A stretch of DNA of 64,000 nucleotides from Phoronis australis (taxonomy: Eukaryota; Phoronida; Phoronidae), in contig NMRA01000187.1 in assembly GCA_002633005.1 (NCBI GenBank), positions 483,644 to 547,643 on the forward strand. The letters run 5' to 3'. The notes under the pieces were generated by a model. It was not told the DNA's origin. It ran no database searches and saw only the letters and a list, made by a program, of their open reading frames with translations. Both the position numbers and the translations under genes were made by a program. The first letter of the stretch is position 1. The number at the start of each line of letters is the position of its first letter. Below, piece by piece: positions 36,732 through 50,092 of the stretch.

Positions 36732-39700
36732 ATTGTTTCTTATAGTACTGGATTTACTTGCAGTTTTTTATATATTTTTTAAATGTTTAACATTACGCTA
36801 AATTCAATGCACCATGCAACTGCCCTTGAAAACAAAAAGTTTTCAACACGAAACCTGCAGATGAGTCACCATGGATCCGGGGAAGTAAACGAGTGGCAAA
36901 TTTGCAACATTTACTGTAGTCATGACGTCACAGTTCCTTCACGGTTGACCAGATGACTTTGTTGCACGGTGGTGTCATATAACACTTGATCGGATATCCG
37001 ATTGCCTTTCTTGCGACGAATCCTCTGCCATCCGAACGCTGGTCCCATTGAACCCTGATATTACAAATTTGACTGGATGACTAAATTTACGAAATATATT
37101 GCTCAGTAAGCAAGCGCCAATAATTCATGAAATGAAAAATGTGTTATTCGTCTTGAACTGTGAACTAGATATGGCTCGCCGGTCTTTAAGTGATAGCACT
37201 AAACCCATTTATAACCTTGTATATTAGACCAATTCTGATGCCGCACAATAACTGGGGGTACTGTGCCAGTCAGGGACTTCTATAATCAGACTAGGCCGAT
37301 GCAACAGACCAATGAAAAACTGGCATCTATGTATGTTTTGCAAGCTCAAAGTGATCATTTAAATTACAAGTTCACAGATTGGACTACATTCCGCAATAAC
37401 ACATCGTCACATTTGGTTAAAAATGAACGTCGTTCAACGAGTAGGCTCTATGTTCTTCTGCTTCCAGTTGTCAACAAACGATCGAAATACCGATCCTTAT
37501 ATGTTAGATGAACTGAATTGGGCGTAACTGTGAAAATAACTACAAAACAAAGTGCGGGTTAGTGCCTGGATAAAAACAAGTTTTATTGTTTACTGACTAA
37601 GGTTGAAGTTTGAGATGTGTGGCTATTGCTCAGAACTTCTAAGTTGGAAGTCGCCAGGTTGACCACGAACTCTGCAGGCGAGATGCTACTCACTCCCATT
37701 TGCCACGGGCCCGGTATAAATATCACTCTTGTGCACTGTGCTTACGTAAAGAAGACGAACATAAGACTGTGATGTAATGACGGGCAACGCATGACCCCGG
37801 TCTTACCAAGACGGAGTCTCGGAAATGTCTTCTATCTTATCACAGGCAAAACATATATAATAGTGCCAATATAACTGTTTCTTAGGTGAAAAGATTGAAA
37901 AGCTGTAACTATTTCCAGTCGTGCAAACATTGAGGAGCGACCCCGGGGTATACTCCTTCGTTATGTATACAGTAAAACTGTTCCTGAGTGACTTCGTTTT
38001 TGAGGACCCTTCAGTTTCTCTAAGGCCAGCAATTGTTGTTACAACACATTCTGCACGTGCACCAATAGGCACATGGAATACTCCAGTGCTCATACGCGTG
38101 TTACGTCACGTCTCTTCTGCCCATGGTACTCGCCACGAGATGCAACAGCGGCTGCCGACAAGTCAAGTCCGAGCGAACCTTTCCAAGACGGTAATAAGCC
38201 TCGCTGGTCCTGCAATGCATTGATGACGTCAGCAAAGATTTGTGAAGACTCAATTCGTGGGTCCGGAGATGTGAGCCGTGACAGATCTGGTGTAGGCTGT
38301 TGCTGAGTAGTTTGATTCTATTGCTTGTTCTGGTCAGCTGGGTTGGCTTATCTGATTACCATTTCTAAGTATCAGTCGTTTCAACAATATATGACGTGGT
38401 TCATGATTGTTGACATCTAAGATAACTCATTACGTTGTGGGTTGATATGAAAGTATAAGCACGGATTAAAACACGGAGTGTAAATGAAAATTTGTCCTAC
38501 ATTCTCCAAAGTTTGTGGCTGCTGGATTTCCAGAGGAGAGGTTTACCCCCCCGAGCCACGTAATTCTCGGTTCCGAGTTAATGGAAAAGCGGGCTGTAAC
38601 GTTAGACGCGTAACCTAATATGTCCCAGGAAACTTGATACTTCTGCTGCGTGTTAACTGCCAACTAAAGCTCGACGACTTTCCGTGTATAATGCGTGAAC
38701 ACGAAACGTACATGTACGGTTGGCGGAGCTTGGACGCATTGGGTTAAGTCTGCATTAGAAAAAATATAGCAGTTAGAAGTCCTCGGATTTCTCAAAGGAA
38801 GGGGTCTGGTTTTGCAAATTGACCTCACGAACTCAGATCTGCTGTTGGATCACAAAAGGACGGCGTCCACTTGTGGTGACTCTGCAACTGAGAAAGGGTA
38901 ACAACATTCTTTTCGTCTTGCTCGCCATGAGGACTTAATGCTACTTCGACCTAGTAATCTCGAAATTTTAAACTGATTGCTCGTTGTGCTGTTCGATCTA
39001 CTGCGTCAAACTAAGAAAACCACACAAGGCATTTCACTTGTACACAAAACACTCGTCAGGAGCGGGAGAGTACAATCGTTATCACTCAGAACCCAGCCAC
39101 ATCGTAAAATTCTCGTGCGCTAAACTAGGGTGCAATTACTGACAGATTGAAACCTCACTCATCTCTAAGTATCCGCATGCATAGAGGCAGTGAGGCCTAA
39201 CCAACCTGGATCGAATAGAATAAAGACAAACGACAAAATTTTAAAATGCATGTATACCAAGAACTCTTAAAAATATAATAGCGCGGATTGTATTCTCAGA
39301 CCATAAGGCTCTGCAAACCACTGAAAATGCTTTTAAACCGGCTAAGAAATTTTCTTATTCGGTTTTAAAGGATTTTTATAAAATTCACTAATTTTAATGA
39401 ATTTCGACTGCATTCGCATGTGAGTCGGCTGATGGCAGTAAACGCATAACACACTCTTCTCCGGAGTCAAAATAAAACGACTTTGGTATGTTATTCGTTG
39501 CTGTTTCATGTTTCTCGCTGATGTAGTATAAACAGCGTAATTAAGTTTTGAAATGGTTGCGAAATAACGTTTTGATAGGTCAAGAGGTCAAATCATTCGA
39601 GACCATTGAACATATTATGCAAACTATACTTGCTCCCTACAATATCAGTCGATGCGGAATTGTGCGGGCGCGTCAGTGACGTCAAGGTATTCAGTATTGG

Positions 39701-41629
39701 ATGGCTCTTGCTAAATTGGAAAATTTTGGACTATAGGGAAATAATAAAGGACGGAATATTATGTTTGAAATTCGATTTTTGAAGCCTTGTGCTTTATTCA
39801 GTGATATTGAAAAAGGGCACTATAGTGCCAAGAAACGGAGTTTTGTCTGATCTAGATACGTTAAAAGCGACTAAAATTTCTAGAAGTAGCATACAATAAA
39901 AATATCACATATACGCCGACGTAAGTGTGACCGAGGCCACGTTCTGTCAGTGTCTTAAAAGAATGGGTGCAAGGCGAGGAGGTACGCGGGAGGACGTCGC
40001 CCCTGGCATTTTAGCCACTTCCCTCTATATGTTTCATTTTTAGAAAAAAAATAGCGACTTTAGATTGAACAACATTTTCGTCTATTGCGTTTCTTTACTG
40101 CAAAGGTGTAACCCATTATTTTTTCCTAAAACTGTATCCCTTATTGCACGAAGCGAAGCATCTCGGCGAAATTTCATCTATACTCAAACACTCACACCAG
40201 TTAACAATTTTGTAGCTGGGCGTCTTTTGGTCCGAAGTCGTCTCCCGAATAAACAATTCTGGCCCGTTCTTACGCTTTCTCTGCGTGTCGCATATCCTCA
40301 GCTGTGGTCATACTTGCGCAACGATATAGGCTTATGTAACCGAAGTAGCGCTCTTGTGAAATACACCTGTCTGAAACTGTTGTCGAAGAGTAAGCGATGG
40401 TCATACAATCTGCTTTTGTTTATTTAAAGAATGACAATTATTACTCGAGTTGTCGGCACTCTAAAGATTGTGGGATGTTTGGGAAAATTTTGTTGAGTGG
40501 ATGAAATTAACTGGAACGTGTTTTTAAAGCGTGTTTCTGTTCCTATTTCGTCCTCCTTATTATAAAACATTTTACTACTGAACGTCCAAAAGAACAATTT
40601 TGGATTGTCTAGCTGATGACTGGGACAAATGCATACCAGGAACGATACTAGGCTTATCAGGTACACGCACAGCAATATGAGATATTCGAAAGGGTAAAAT
40701 CCTTTAAAAAAGTACTTTGTCTTAGCGCCAAATTAGCGATTCTAACATTGACTCAACCTGTTGCACATGAAAAAATCGATAAACCGCCCTCTGGCGATTG
40801 CATCGTCTACTAATGCATTTGCGAACACAGAATGCATCAGACGGCGTCTACTATTTCGAAAATGCTTCAGGTCCAATACAGCAGAGATTTGATAATTAAA
40901 ATGCAGAGGTGATCCGACTGGCTACATACCGTCGCGGTATCTGTTACATGGACCATTGTGAACTACTGGCGAGCTGGCATGATTTGACACCGCGGGACTT
41001 GGTTCGTTTTAATTTGACGCGGTCAACACTAAACTGTAAGTGTGAGCGAACCCTAACAATGGCGAGCTTTCGTCAATACCGTTTTTGCTTAAACAAAAAT
41101 TAGCAGGTACAGAGATTTTCAGAGGCTGATCTACGGGAAGCGAGGATTTGACCCCCCTCAGCAGAAATTACCAAAAAACACATGCCATGTTCCGAAGGTC
41201 TTGTACTTAGACTGAAAGAGTGAACTCCGTCGTGGCATAAATCCCGTCTCTGTTTGGACACGTCGTGGCAATACGATATAATACTTCCGGTGGGAGACTA
41301 CCGTCCCAATGACAAAATTTTCTCTGGTGAAAAGCGAGACTACCAAACACGTCATGAGATGAGGAACATAAATCTTACTCAGGTTTCGCGAACAGACTAC
41401 CGCCAACAGAAATGAATATGGAAGCTAAATTGCTTCAATAAATAACCAGTGGTTGAAGAACAGTGGAATTTTTTGTATGGACGTGTTTTGACGAAAATAC
41501 TTCTTTTCCGACGTTATGAAACAATTGTGTAGATGACTTTTTTATATCTTGCAATTATCAAAAATAATGATAATGATTAAAAAGTTAAGATTATCATTCA
41601 TCTACGGGAAAGAATTAATGACCACAAAA

Positions 41630-41862
41630 CATGCCCGCATCCGGGGGGAGTCGGGAGAGGGGCTCGAATGAGCCCCCCATTTGACGAAGTGGGCAAAAAG
41701 GTCCGCCTCAGAGAAACAAAAAGTCCGAGAAAACGAGACAAAAGTCCACTAAGAAGACGCAGACGCACAGATCAAAGATCTGAAGGTGGTACCCCGTTTT
41801 TTTAGTCCTCTCGATTTTTTGTCAGCAAAAGGGTCCACAATGTCAGAAATTAGCGAAAGGGT
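41630..41862 (-). mobile_element. CACCCAG-ended foldback repeat, copy 3 (diverged)
   Basis: Same orientation as copy 2. It shares GTGGGCAAAAAGGTCCGCCT, CAAAAAGTCCGAG, ACAAAAGTCCAC and the T-run before AGTCCTC, but the homopolymer is only seven T and the outer ends have diverged. The palindrome GGGGCTCGAATGAGCCCC is retained. The right boundary is approximate. Confidence 0.55.
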
Positions 41863-43370
41863 CTAATATTTTTAGTAATAGCAATGATAATGATAATGAT
41901 ATCTAAATAAGTTCTCACAATAATCATAACATTGTGTCATGCTATAATCTACAATAGTTTATATTTTACGATCATATGGAAATTTTAAAGTGTAATTAAA
42001 CTGACATATAAAATCATACCGACAGCAACTCGTAACAATATTAATAACATCAGTAATAAATTATAGATGATTATCGTTACGTAATAGCTACGCTATTGAT
42101 AGAACTTTCCCGCATCACATGCTGCAGGTTTGCCTTGATTTCATATATTTCATGTAAATCAGAAAGCAGCGACCCATTGAAATGTTGAGTCATTCAAATG
42201 CTCACTTTTCATAAATTCCGTACATTCGCAACCTTTCTGTGATTCTATACTGAAGGCATGCGCACAAATGGCGGACCGTTCACATCCGGCCCGAGTTGCC
42301 TAGCTCGTGGGAGTCTAAATATTCCATGGGGGTTTGGGAAATCTCCCCCAAGTGTATTTCAGAATTTGAGCGCGTAAACATGAATTTTGGTGCATTCCAG
42401 TGGAAGTCTGTTACGATTTTAGCTTGAAATTTGTATTTAAAAACCAAAGAAATCCTTGTCTACGATCGAGAATACCTTGAGGCCCTTACGTCAGTGGGTA
42501 AAACTAACCGATAATCCTAAAATAATCACGCCTGACAGAGTAATCCACACAAGGATTGTAAAACGAAAACTTCCCTTTCTATAAACAATGCTTTCTTAAT
42601 AATGATTCAGTCGAAAGAAATAATATTCAATGACATTCTTTTTTTTGCCATACTGACACTATAATGTTTACAAATATTGGTTTTCATGGTGACCAATTCT
42701 CTCTTCTGATTCCGGTAACTACTACATGCATGGCTTCATTTCTCACATTCTTGCTTGTTTGTGCCGCATGTCTTGTTACCGTGATACTTTTACGAATTTT
42801 TTAGAGGTTTTATTACTGATCAATTGGAAATTGTTTCTACGTGGTCGCGTGAATAGTTAACACACTCAAGTTCTCTTTCTAATTTAAATTATTTCTCTTC
42901 GCTTTCGCTGTCGATGTGACTTCTGTAATGTTTTGTCGTGCTGCCCGAATTATTTTTGTTTCGCCCGAATTTTTCATGATTTTTGCCGAAAACTGGGGAG
43001 AGACAATTCCTCACCACTTCCCCTACGAATTTAGGACACAACGCGGCGGACAATTGGAAGCTTATTTCCTCATTTTTTTTAAAGATAAATAAAAAAAAAA
43101 TAATGCCTGTGACGTAGCTACCATGAGAATTTTAAATCGTGAGCGTTTACAACACTATTACAAGACCGTGAAATGAAGCGAAACGGCAATTTGGCGATTA
43201 TTTTTGTGGAAATTGGTACGGATGGCATCATACGTTAAGATCAGTAAGGATCAACTGACAATGTTGAATGAAGCAGCTGAGCGCTTTATGGTTGAAAGCA
43301 TGTCTTCACTTTTGGTTGTGTTATGAACAATATAAGAACGCCCAGCAGTGAGAACACTTTGCTTTATGCT

Positions 43371-43575
43371 TTCAACGAACATTTATTACTATTATTGGAT
43401 TTGAACGTGCATGCACAATATATCAATGTACAGTACTTCTGGATTCAACGAACAATTTTTATTTTTCATTTCGAACGTGCGTGGACGATATCAATTTACT
43501 AGTTATTTGATTCAACGGACAATTAGTATTATTGATGAACTTGAATCTACATGGACGACATCAATTTTCATAGGA
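43371..43575 (+). repeat. Three-copy tandem repeat, about 70 bp
   Basis: Units start with TTCAACG(A/G)ACA at 43,371, 43,444 and 43,511 (periods 73 and 67). Each continues through a T-rich stretch, GAAC(or AAT)GTGCATGGACGA-like sequence and ATATCAAT. Units have diverged substantially. An open frame at 43,411-43,713 is largely a by-product. Confidence 0.6.
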
Positions 43576-45295
43576 AGTGTCTTGATAGAAAGCTATAGCT
43601 TCATCGCTGATCATATTAAAACAACCGAAACCAAACTTGAAATAATTTTCGCACGAAATAAATACCGAATTTTAGTAAAATCTATGTTAATCAACACAGT
43701 TAAAAACACATAATCACAGCCAGAGACTTCAAAACGACGACTTAAAGGACGGCATCATAATTAGTGTATCAGTTTCAGTATAAGTATTCGCATCGCCACT
43801 GTGTTTTAGAGCCCTGAATGAAGTCAATAGTCCCCTGGAGCTTAGCGGATGAACAATGTACTATCAGGTGATACGACTCGGTTAATAGTCGCCGGGTTGG
43901 ATTCAAACCATTGTACAGGTTTTTAACTTGTCAAATTTTTGCGGCTTGTCAATTTTCAAAAGAATTGTTTATTTTACTAAGTAATGGCTATTCGATATTT
44001 AACAATAGCGTGTGTCTAAAGAAACAATATTCCATGACTCTATACAAGGCGCGGATTGGAGTTTGCAAGCAATTGCGGTGTTCAAATTTCAAAAAAGTCG
44101 TGTGTGTATACGACAGACAGTCTCCTGGGTGTATGATTATTTTTTAATTCTGTCAATCAGAACTTTAAATTATGCTAAAAAGGCCTGTATCGTTCTTTTG
44201 TTGGTAGGATAAAAGACAAAATTTATTGTAGGCTTTTACCTACTCACATATACAATTGGTTTTGAACATTAACAGTGGCATTAAAAAATATTCGACAATT
44301 TCAGACGAAGTTTTCGACATACACGTGCATGTTCAGTCGGTAACGGTTTCAAAATTGACAGAACCTCCTATCAAATAAACGATTTTGATGACAATACATA
44401 AAATTTTAATCCCTGTGGGTATGAAATACGTGAGATAGTCCTCAACGCATAAGCTCAGTGAATCCAACTTCAGGTGCGCCAAATTTTGCAAAATAATTTC
44501 CAGTAAATAATAACTAAAACAGTCGAAAGTTGAAACAAATAACGTGAAATATATTCCTCACTGTTTAATTACAACGAGGACGATGACGACGGTCGTCGAC
44601 GACGGCTAAGTTATGAAATAATAGAACAATAGTACTCCTCGTGAAGAGGATCACTAACAAATCTATTAGTTTATATGAGCAACCGAGTGAAGATAGTGGG
44701 ATCATATATCTCGTACTGATATCGCAACCTCTGACGTTGATAAAAAAGGTATAGGGGCAGGAAATCTCATTACATTTAAACACATTCGTGCATTAACCGC
44801 TCTGGAGAAGAAACTTCCCAAAGTGCCGATAGTAATTACTGTTTGGAAAGACCGCACACGATCTATTCGCTCCTCATAATAACCCGATAATTAGAGATAA
44901 TAGGTTGTTTTTTAATTCATTCGCGTATCATATGTTACACGCTTGATGCGCCACAAGAGAAAAACGTTGCCGCTGCGTCTTGAGCAACCTCCCGCGTCAT
45001 GTAATCCGCTCGGTTTTATTCAAGATAGTAATGAGAGGTTTTGATTTTTTCAAATGCTTTCAACATCTTTTGTGGGTTAGTAATCGACTTAGGTTCACTC
45101 TGGTGTCGTGTGTCTCGCACAGAGATCAACGATGACTATCCGTGACGGCTCCGAAATGCAACCCTTTTCAGAAAACATATCAAATATCGGCCCACACAGA
45201 CACGTATTTTAGAAAGTTGTATGTCAAAGTTTTTGTTGGAATTCCAAAAGAGAAACGGTTTAGTGATTGCACTGCATTCTCGGATACCGTTCAAT

Positions 45296-45780
45296 CGTCC
45301 GAGGTTCACAAGACCAAAAGTCCAAATGTCCGACAAAAGCAGGCACAAGGACCATAAAGCCGAAGGTTTCGTCAGTCCAAAATAAATCCGAAGGTTCACA
45401 AGGCTATACGACCGAAGGATTTTAAATTCTTAAGATGATAGGACTGGTTCGAACGTCCATAAGTAACGCGAAGTTGCTAATGGCTGAACAGCAAAACCTA
45501 TTGACGGGTGACGAAAATATAAAAACTTCAATCACGCAACAATTAAAACAAACAGCAAGTTTTCGAAAAAGTTTCGGAACATTTTAAAAAAAGACTTGCA
45601 CGTCGAAAAGGTTTGCTTCCGACAGGCCTAGCTTATAAAAATCCCCAGCACAATATCACTGTTCGGAGCCTCGTGATAAAGCAGAATTGTTAACTTCCAG
45701 ATTTTTTGGAACTTCAGACTTGTGGACCCTCGATTTGTGGACTTTCGGACACATGGACCTTCAGACTAACGACCAAGACC
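45296..45780. repeat. Inverted pair of degenerate GTCCGAAGGTTCACAAG-type repeats
   Basis: The left arm (45,296-45,420) contains TCCGAGGTTCACAAGA and TCCGAAGGTTCACAAGG about 90 bp apart, with shorter variants between. The right arm (45,700-45,780) contains reverse-complement variants such as GACTTGTGGACC, TTTGTGGACTTTCGGAC and GGACCTTCAGAC. About 280 bp separate the arms. Origin unknown. Confidence 0.4.
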
Positions 45781-47940
45781 CGTCAGTCTCACGACTCAGA
45801 CGCAAAGCCAGGGGTTTCTGAATCACCGATGGCGTTGTTTCATTACATGTTTTTAACATTATGGAAATAACTAAAGTAGCGGCCCGGGGCGTAAGCATTA
45901 CGTATGTTTCTGTTCGTATCTTAGTACCGCTCTGTAACCAGCGAACAGGCTAGCCGTCACATGAGTAAAACAGTCCTGCGTTCTACATACAAAAACTTAT
46001 GACTCATACGAGTCCACGTGCGGTTTCGGAAGGCGCCATTTGACAGCACACACAATGTCTCTGAAAAATCGGTTCAGTAGTCTTAAAAACAAGTTAGTCA
46101 CGTAACCGCAATTTGTATATTTAAGATCATAAAAACTAATATGTGTATTTTGCTGCAGTATTGTGTTGCATTGGTTTGTAACGATATTTTAATATCATAA
46201 ATGATTTTTAAAATTTTCATCTTATCAAATCTAACACTTGTACCAAACGTGTCACTGAGCAGCAAGTGACAGGAACCATGAACATCATCAATAGCCCCGC
46301 GTGAAGGTCGTTTGCTACACTGGTTGTGGAAAAAGCATTGCAGCCGAAGTCTTGGTTCGTTACGATGGCCAAGCTGCCGTTAATCAAAGGAACCTTGGTG
46401 TTAATCTAAAAAATCTAGGCTGGCTATTCAAACCTGGGATGCTGACGCGTTATGTATTTCAGCCTGCTATGAGACTCATTTTGAATGTGATCGCATACGT
46501 TATCCTAACAAAGAGTCAGCCTAATCACAAAACGAGACATCTGCCAAATTTGAAATTTGAATGTGACTGCGTATATCGCACTTTGGAACAAAATATCATG
46601 TTCTGGTGCACGGGTCACAGTATAAAATATCAGTTTTGTTGAAAAAAATATTGTAGTACGCAGTTACCTCTAATGGACATCATACACACGAAAACCAAAA
46701 AAAAATCATGAAATGTCGTTTTAAAAAACTTCATTATTTTTGTACGTGACGAGCAACATGTTGGAAGTTTCAAAGATTTTAATCATTTAAGAGTATTGCT
46801 CTTTTATGTAGAAAATGGTTAGAGTTTTCAATGTAAAGGATTACCGTGCCTGAAGTCAAACTCTGCAGTATCATAGCAGATTTTGAAACTGATTAGCTAG
46901 TAGTCAAAACCATTGTTGCGTCTGTGAAAATAATACGACCGTTTAAGTATCAAATTATGATATCTACAATTAATACGAATATCATTTTTCATTAAAACAA
47001 TATATTTAAATTTTATTTGATTTTAAAAGAAATTATCCAGATGTTTTGTTTTCGTTTGTAAACTAATAGCCTCATTAGACTTCAACAATTGTTTACTTAC
47101 AAAAATCATTTATACATGTGTAGAAAGCTATAAAGACGTAGTGTATTTTAATGGTGCTTTGTGATACTTTAAAGAGACGATTGCCTTTCTTACTACCAAT
47201 TTAGAACACGGAGTGCCAGAGCCTGTCGAAGTATATTGATTACAAAATGCCATGTTTGTATTAGCACTCTGTTATTGATCAGTGTCTAAAACAATGACGT
47301 CATTATAGAGCATAACCAAAAAAGTAGAGCTTCTAAGATTTTTAAAAATTACGTTTATTTTGAAAAAAATACTGTTACACCAAAAGACCATGATTTGGGA
47401 ATGACTTTTACTCGTTTAATGAAATTTTAAATTAAATTGAAATGGAAGTGGTTTCTTTCATTCACACTGGGAGTTACTTGAATGCTTGAATATCATATTT
47501 TATGTTCAAGGAATTTATCTAATGTTTAACTCTACATTTTATGACACTTTAAGAAAAACGTATTTTCGAAAATAATTTCCCATGAGGAATTTTCAGACGT
47601 AAAATGGTTTTGAGAAAAAAAATCATTCATAAATGTAAACGGATAATGCAAAACTGAAGCACGTTTTATTGGTAGAAGTAGCGATAATGTACTCTTCCTG
47701 GTCTGGTGAAATACAATATCAGCTTCTGTTTCTTTCCGGGTTGTAATATTTTTATATATTATTTGTAATTTCAGTTGAAATGTGCACAGCAATCTGTATA
47801 ATGGATGATAGGAAGCCCGGAAACGGGCTGGGTGCAGCTGGACAAACCAATTAAATAAAAAGATCTTTGCCGTGTACAGCAATGATCATCAATGAAACGT
47901 TTTCGGAGGGAACACTTCCGGCCGCTTGTAAACCATGCTC

Positions 47941-48115
47941 AGGGCCCTGTTTCATGAAGTGACTTACGACAGAATTTTGGTCTTAGGCATCACATAATAA
48001 TCTCAGAACAACAAGTAAATCTCACTTTAGCAAAGACACAGAATCTCTGAGAATATACCCATTGCTTCTAATTACTGAGATAATTTTCATAAAATATTTG
48101 TAGATTGTGATGTGG
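47941..48115 (+). mobile_element. CTGTTTCA-ended foldback repeat, copy 2
   Basis: Begins AGGGCCCTGTTTCATGAAGT and shares TTGGTCTTA, CATCACA, CTGAGAA and TTACTGAGATAATTT blocks with 31,507-31,668. Non-coding. The right boundary is uncertain. Confidence 0.45.
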
Positions 48116-48688
48116 TAATAGGTGACTTCAGTTTTGTCGGGAATGAAAACTACAAATGGCGGAATTAGTTCGGCTAGTTTTTTAATACAGGTGCTGCAGT
48201 GCTATAAAATAATAACTAAAACAGATATCAATAAACTAACGCCTCCTGCTCAGTTTCGAGACGATGCTCTCACACTGGCGCCACAGTCGTACTATTGATA
48301 GGATGACGTCAAAACAACCATCGACCAACAGCACCTGTCAGACCCCCCGGGCAGAACTTTACAGTGCGCTGTCGCCCGCGAGGTGTCCCTTTGGTTCATT
48401 CAAATCAAAATACCGGCAGTTTGATCAGAGCCAACCGCCGCTGGAAACTTTCTACCTGTGTGCGCTAGGATGCGCGAATTACTGCAGGCAAACACAAAGT
48501 CAAATACCGGTAGATGAAATCCAAGTTTAATTACCAGAATAGACTAGTCAGTGCAATCGTGTAAATGGGTCAAATTAGAATGAAAAGGTATGAGTTGAAC
48601 AGGACACGATGCCTTGATCACCAAGCCTTCTCATACTGCCTTTAGCTTTCTTGACTGAAGAACACAAAAATGCTTCATGAAAACTGAT

Positions 48689-48694
48689 TTTATT
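48689..48694 (-). terminator. Distal poly(A) signal candidate of OST-alpha
   Basis: GAAATAAAATC on the minus strand. It lies at the edge where sequence switches from CpG-poor to CpG-rich, the expected end of a methylated transcription unit. The alternative at 50,630-50,635 (TGAATAAAAT) would give a 3' UTR of about 1.1 kb. Confidence 0.4.
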
Positions 48695-49679
48695 TCATAA
48701 ACAGAATTAACAAATTATAGACAACAACAAACCCAGTAACTACTCTCACACAAAGTTTGACACTCTAAACATTTGGGAAAATCCCATGGAGCCTTTTTGG
48801 GAGTCATTTTGTTCAAAAACCATGGAAATTAAATTTCCTTCATAATGCATCTCTAGAGTAAACAATGAGTTTCGACAAACATGACCAAACTACTTAAATA
48901 TTTCCATAGATGTTAAATCATGATTTTATTGACCCTAATTAAAGCAATTTCAAATAAATCTATCACTTGATGACCAACATTTGTCAGTAATTTCCATTGT
49001 CGGTGTATCACTCTGCAGTACCTAACAACTAATCACCAGACTGAGTACTGAACATAGCGTCATCTATTGCTCATTTCACTGAATGGCACACCAGGAGTAA
49101 GTTACATACCAATGGCACTAGGCTGCTAAAGAGTTTTCAACAATGGCACAAAAACAAAGTTAACATGTTTAGATATATTTTTGTTATTCTGTGTACATAA
49201 AGGTAACTATAGTTTTCAGTTGTCACCAGTTCACAATAGGGACTTAAAGTGTTCACGTCACATTCCTAGCACCTACTCCAAATTGGAGACGAACAGTTCT
49301 CTTGCACTAACACATTTGTTCAAACCAACATAATTATACAAAAGTGACTTTTTGAAATCTGAAACTCTTGCCTCAGCATCTGTGAACCATATAGATTATC
49401 ATAGTGACCACATTTTTCCAAAACGGATAACTTGTGACTTTCCATTAACAACTTTTGACCCAATATAATACCCCATAGAGAAGTGACAGAGTTAGGTAGA
49501 ACCAAGATGGCAGACTACCCCAGTACAGTGACACCACACATTCTGTAACTATGTCAAGACACAAAAGTTTGTGTGATTTTGAACCACTTACTTTGTGTCA
49601 CTCCACAACTGAACAACTAGTTCACACACAAGCCAACGAGTTGGTGCCCAGTCTAAACTGATCTCCTGGTTAGAATTGG

Positions 49680-50092
49680 GTATACATACATACGCACATA
49701 CATACATACATACACATACATACATACATACATAACATACATACATACATACATACATACATACAAACATACATACATACATACTTACATACATACAAAC
49801 ATACAAACATACATACATACATACAGACGATAGCTTTNATACATACATACATAACATACATACATACATACATACAAACATACATACACACATACATAAC
49901 ATACATACATACATACATACATACATACATAACATACATGCATACATACTTACATACATACAAACATACAGACAAACATATATAGTACATACATACATAC
50001 TTTCATACATACATAGGTACATACATACATACATAACATACATACATACAAACATACATAGTAACTTAAATACTTTCATACATACAAAGGTA
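49680..50092. repeat. CATA tetranucleotide microsatellite with one ambiguous base
   Basis: About 410 bp of CATA/TATG units interrupted by CAAACATA, TAACATA and CACATA variants, lying in the presumed OST-alpha 3' region. Base 49,838 is N. Long minus-strand frames made of Met-Tyr-Val-Cys repeats are translation artefacts. Confidence 0.97.

Larger units (their letters stand above)
30624..48670. other. Gene-free interval between the convergent genes
   Basis: About 18 kb with normal CpG content and no convincing exon. The longest frames (40,065-40,427 and 46,301-46,642) lack recognisable features. It holds several foldback or dispersed repeats, two tandem or degenerate repeats and a GC-richer patch at 48,241-48,480. 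The Six1/2 3' UTR may extend some way into it. Confidence 0.6.

Noticed and set aside
40065-40427. 120-codon plus-strand frame
   Set aside because: Composition looks like random translation; no motif or neighbouring exon supports it.
43371-43575. Regularly spaced TTCAACG motifs considered as a CRISPR array
   Set aside because: Only three diverged units that are contiguous tandem copies; eukaryotic context.
46301-46642. 113-codon plus-strand frame
   Set aside because: No domain, membrane segment pattern or splice context recognised; length is within chance for AT-rich DNA of this size.
47532-47882. 116-codon minus-strand frame
   Set aside because: Lies outside the CpG-poor transcription unit, has no domain, and is consistent with chance.
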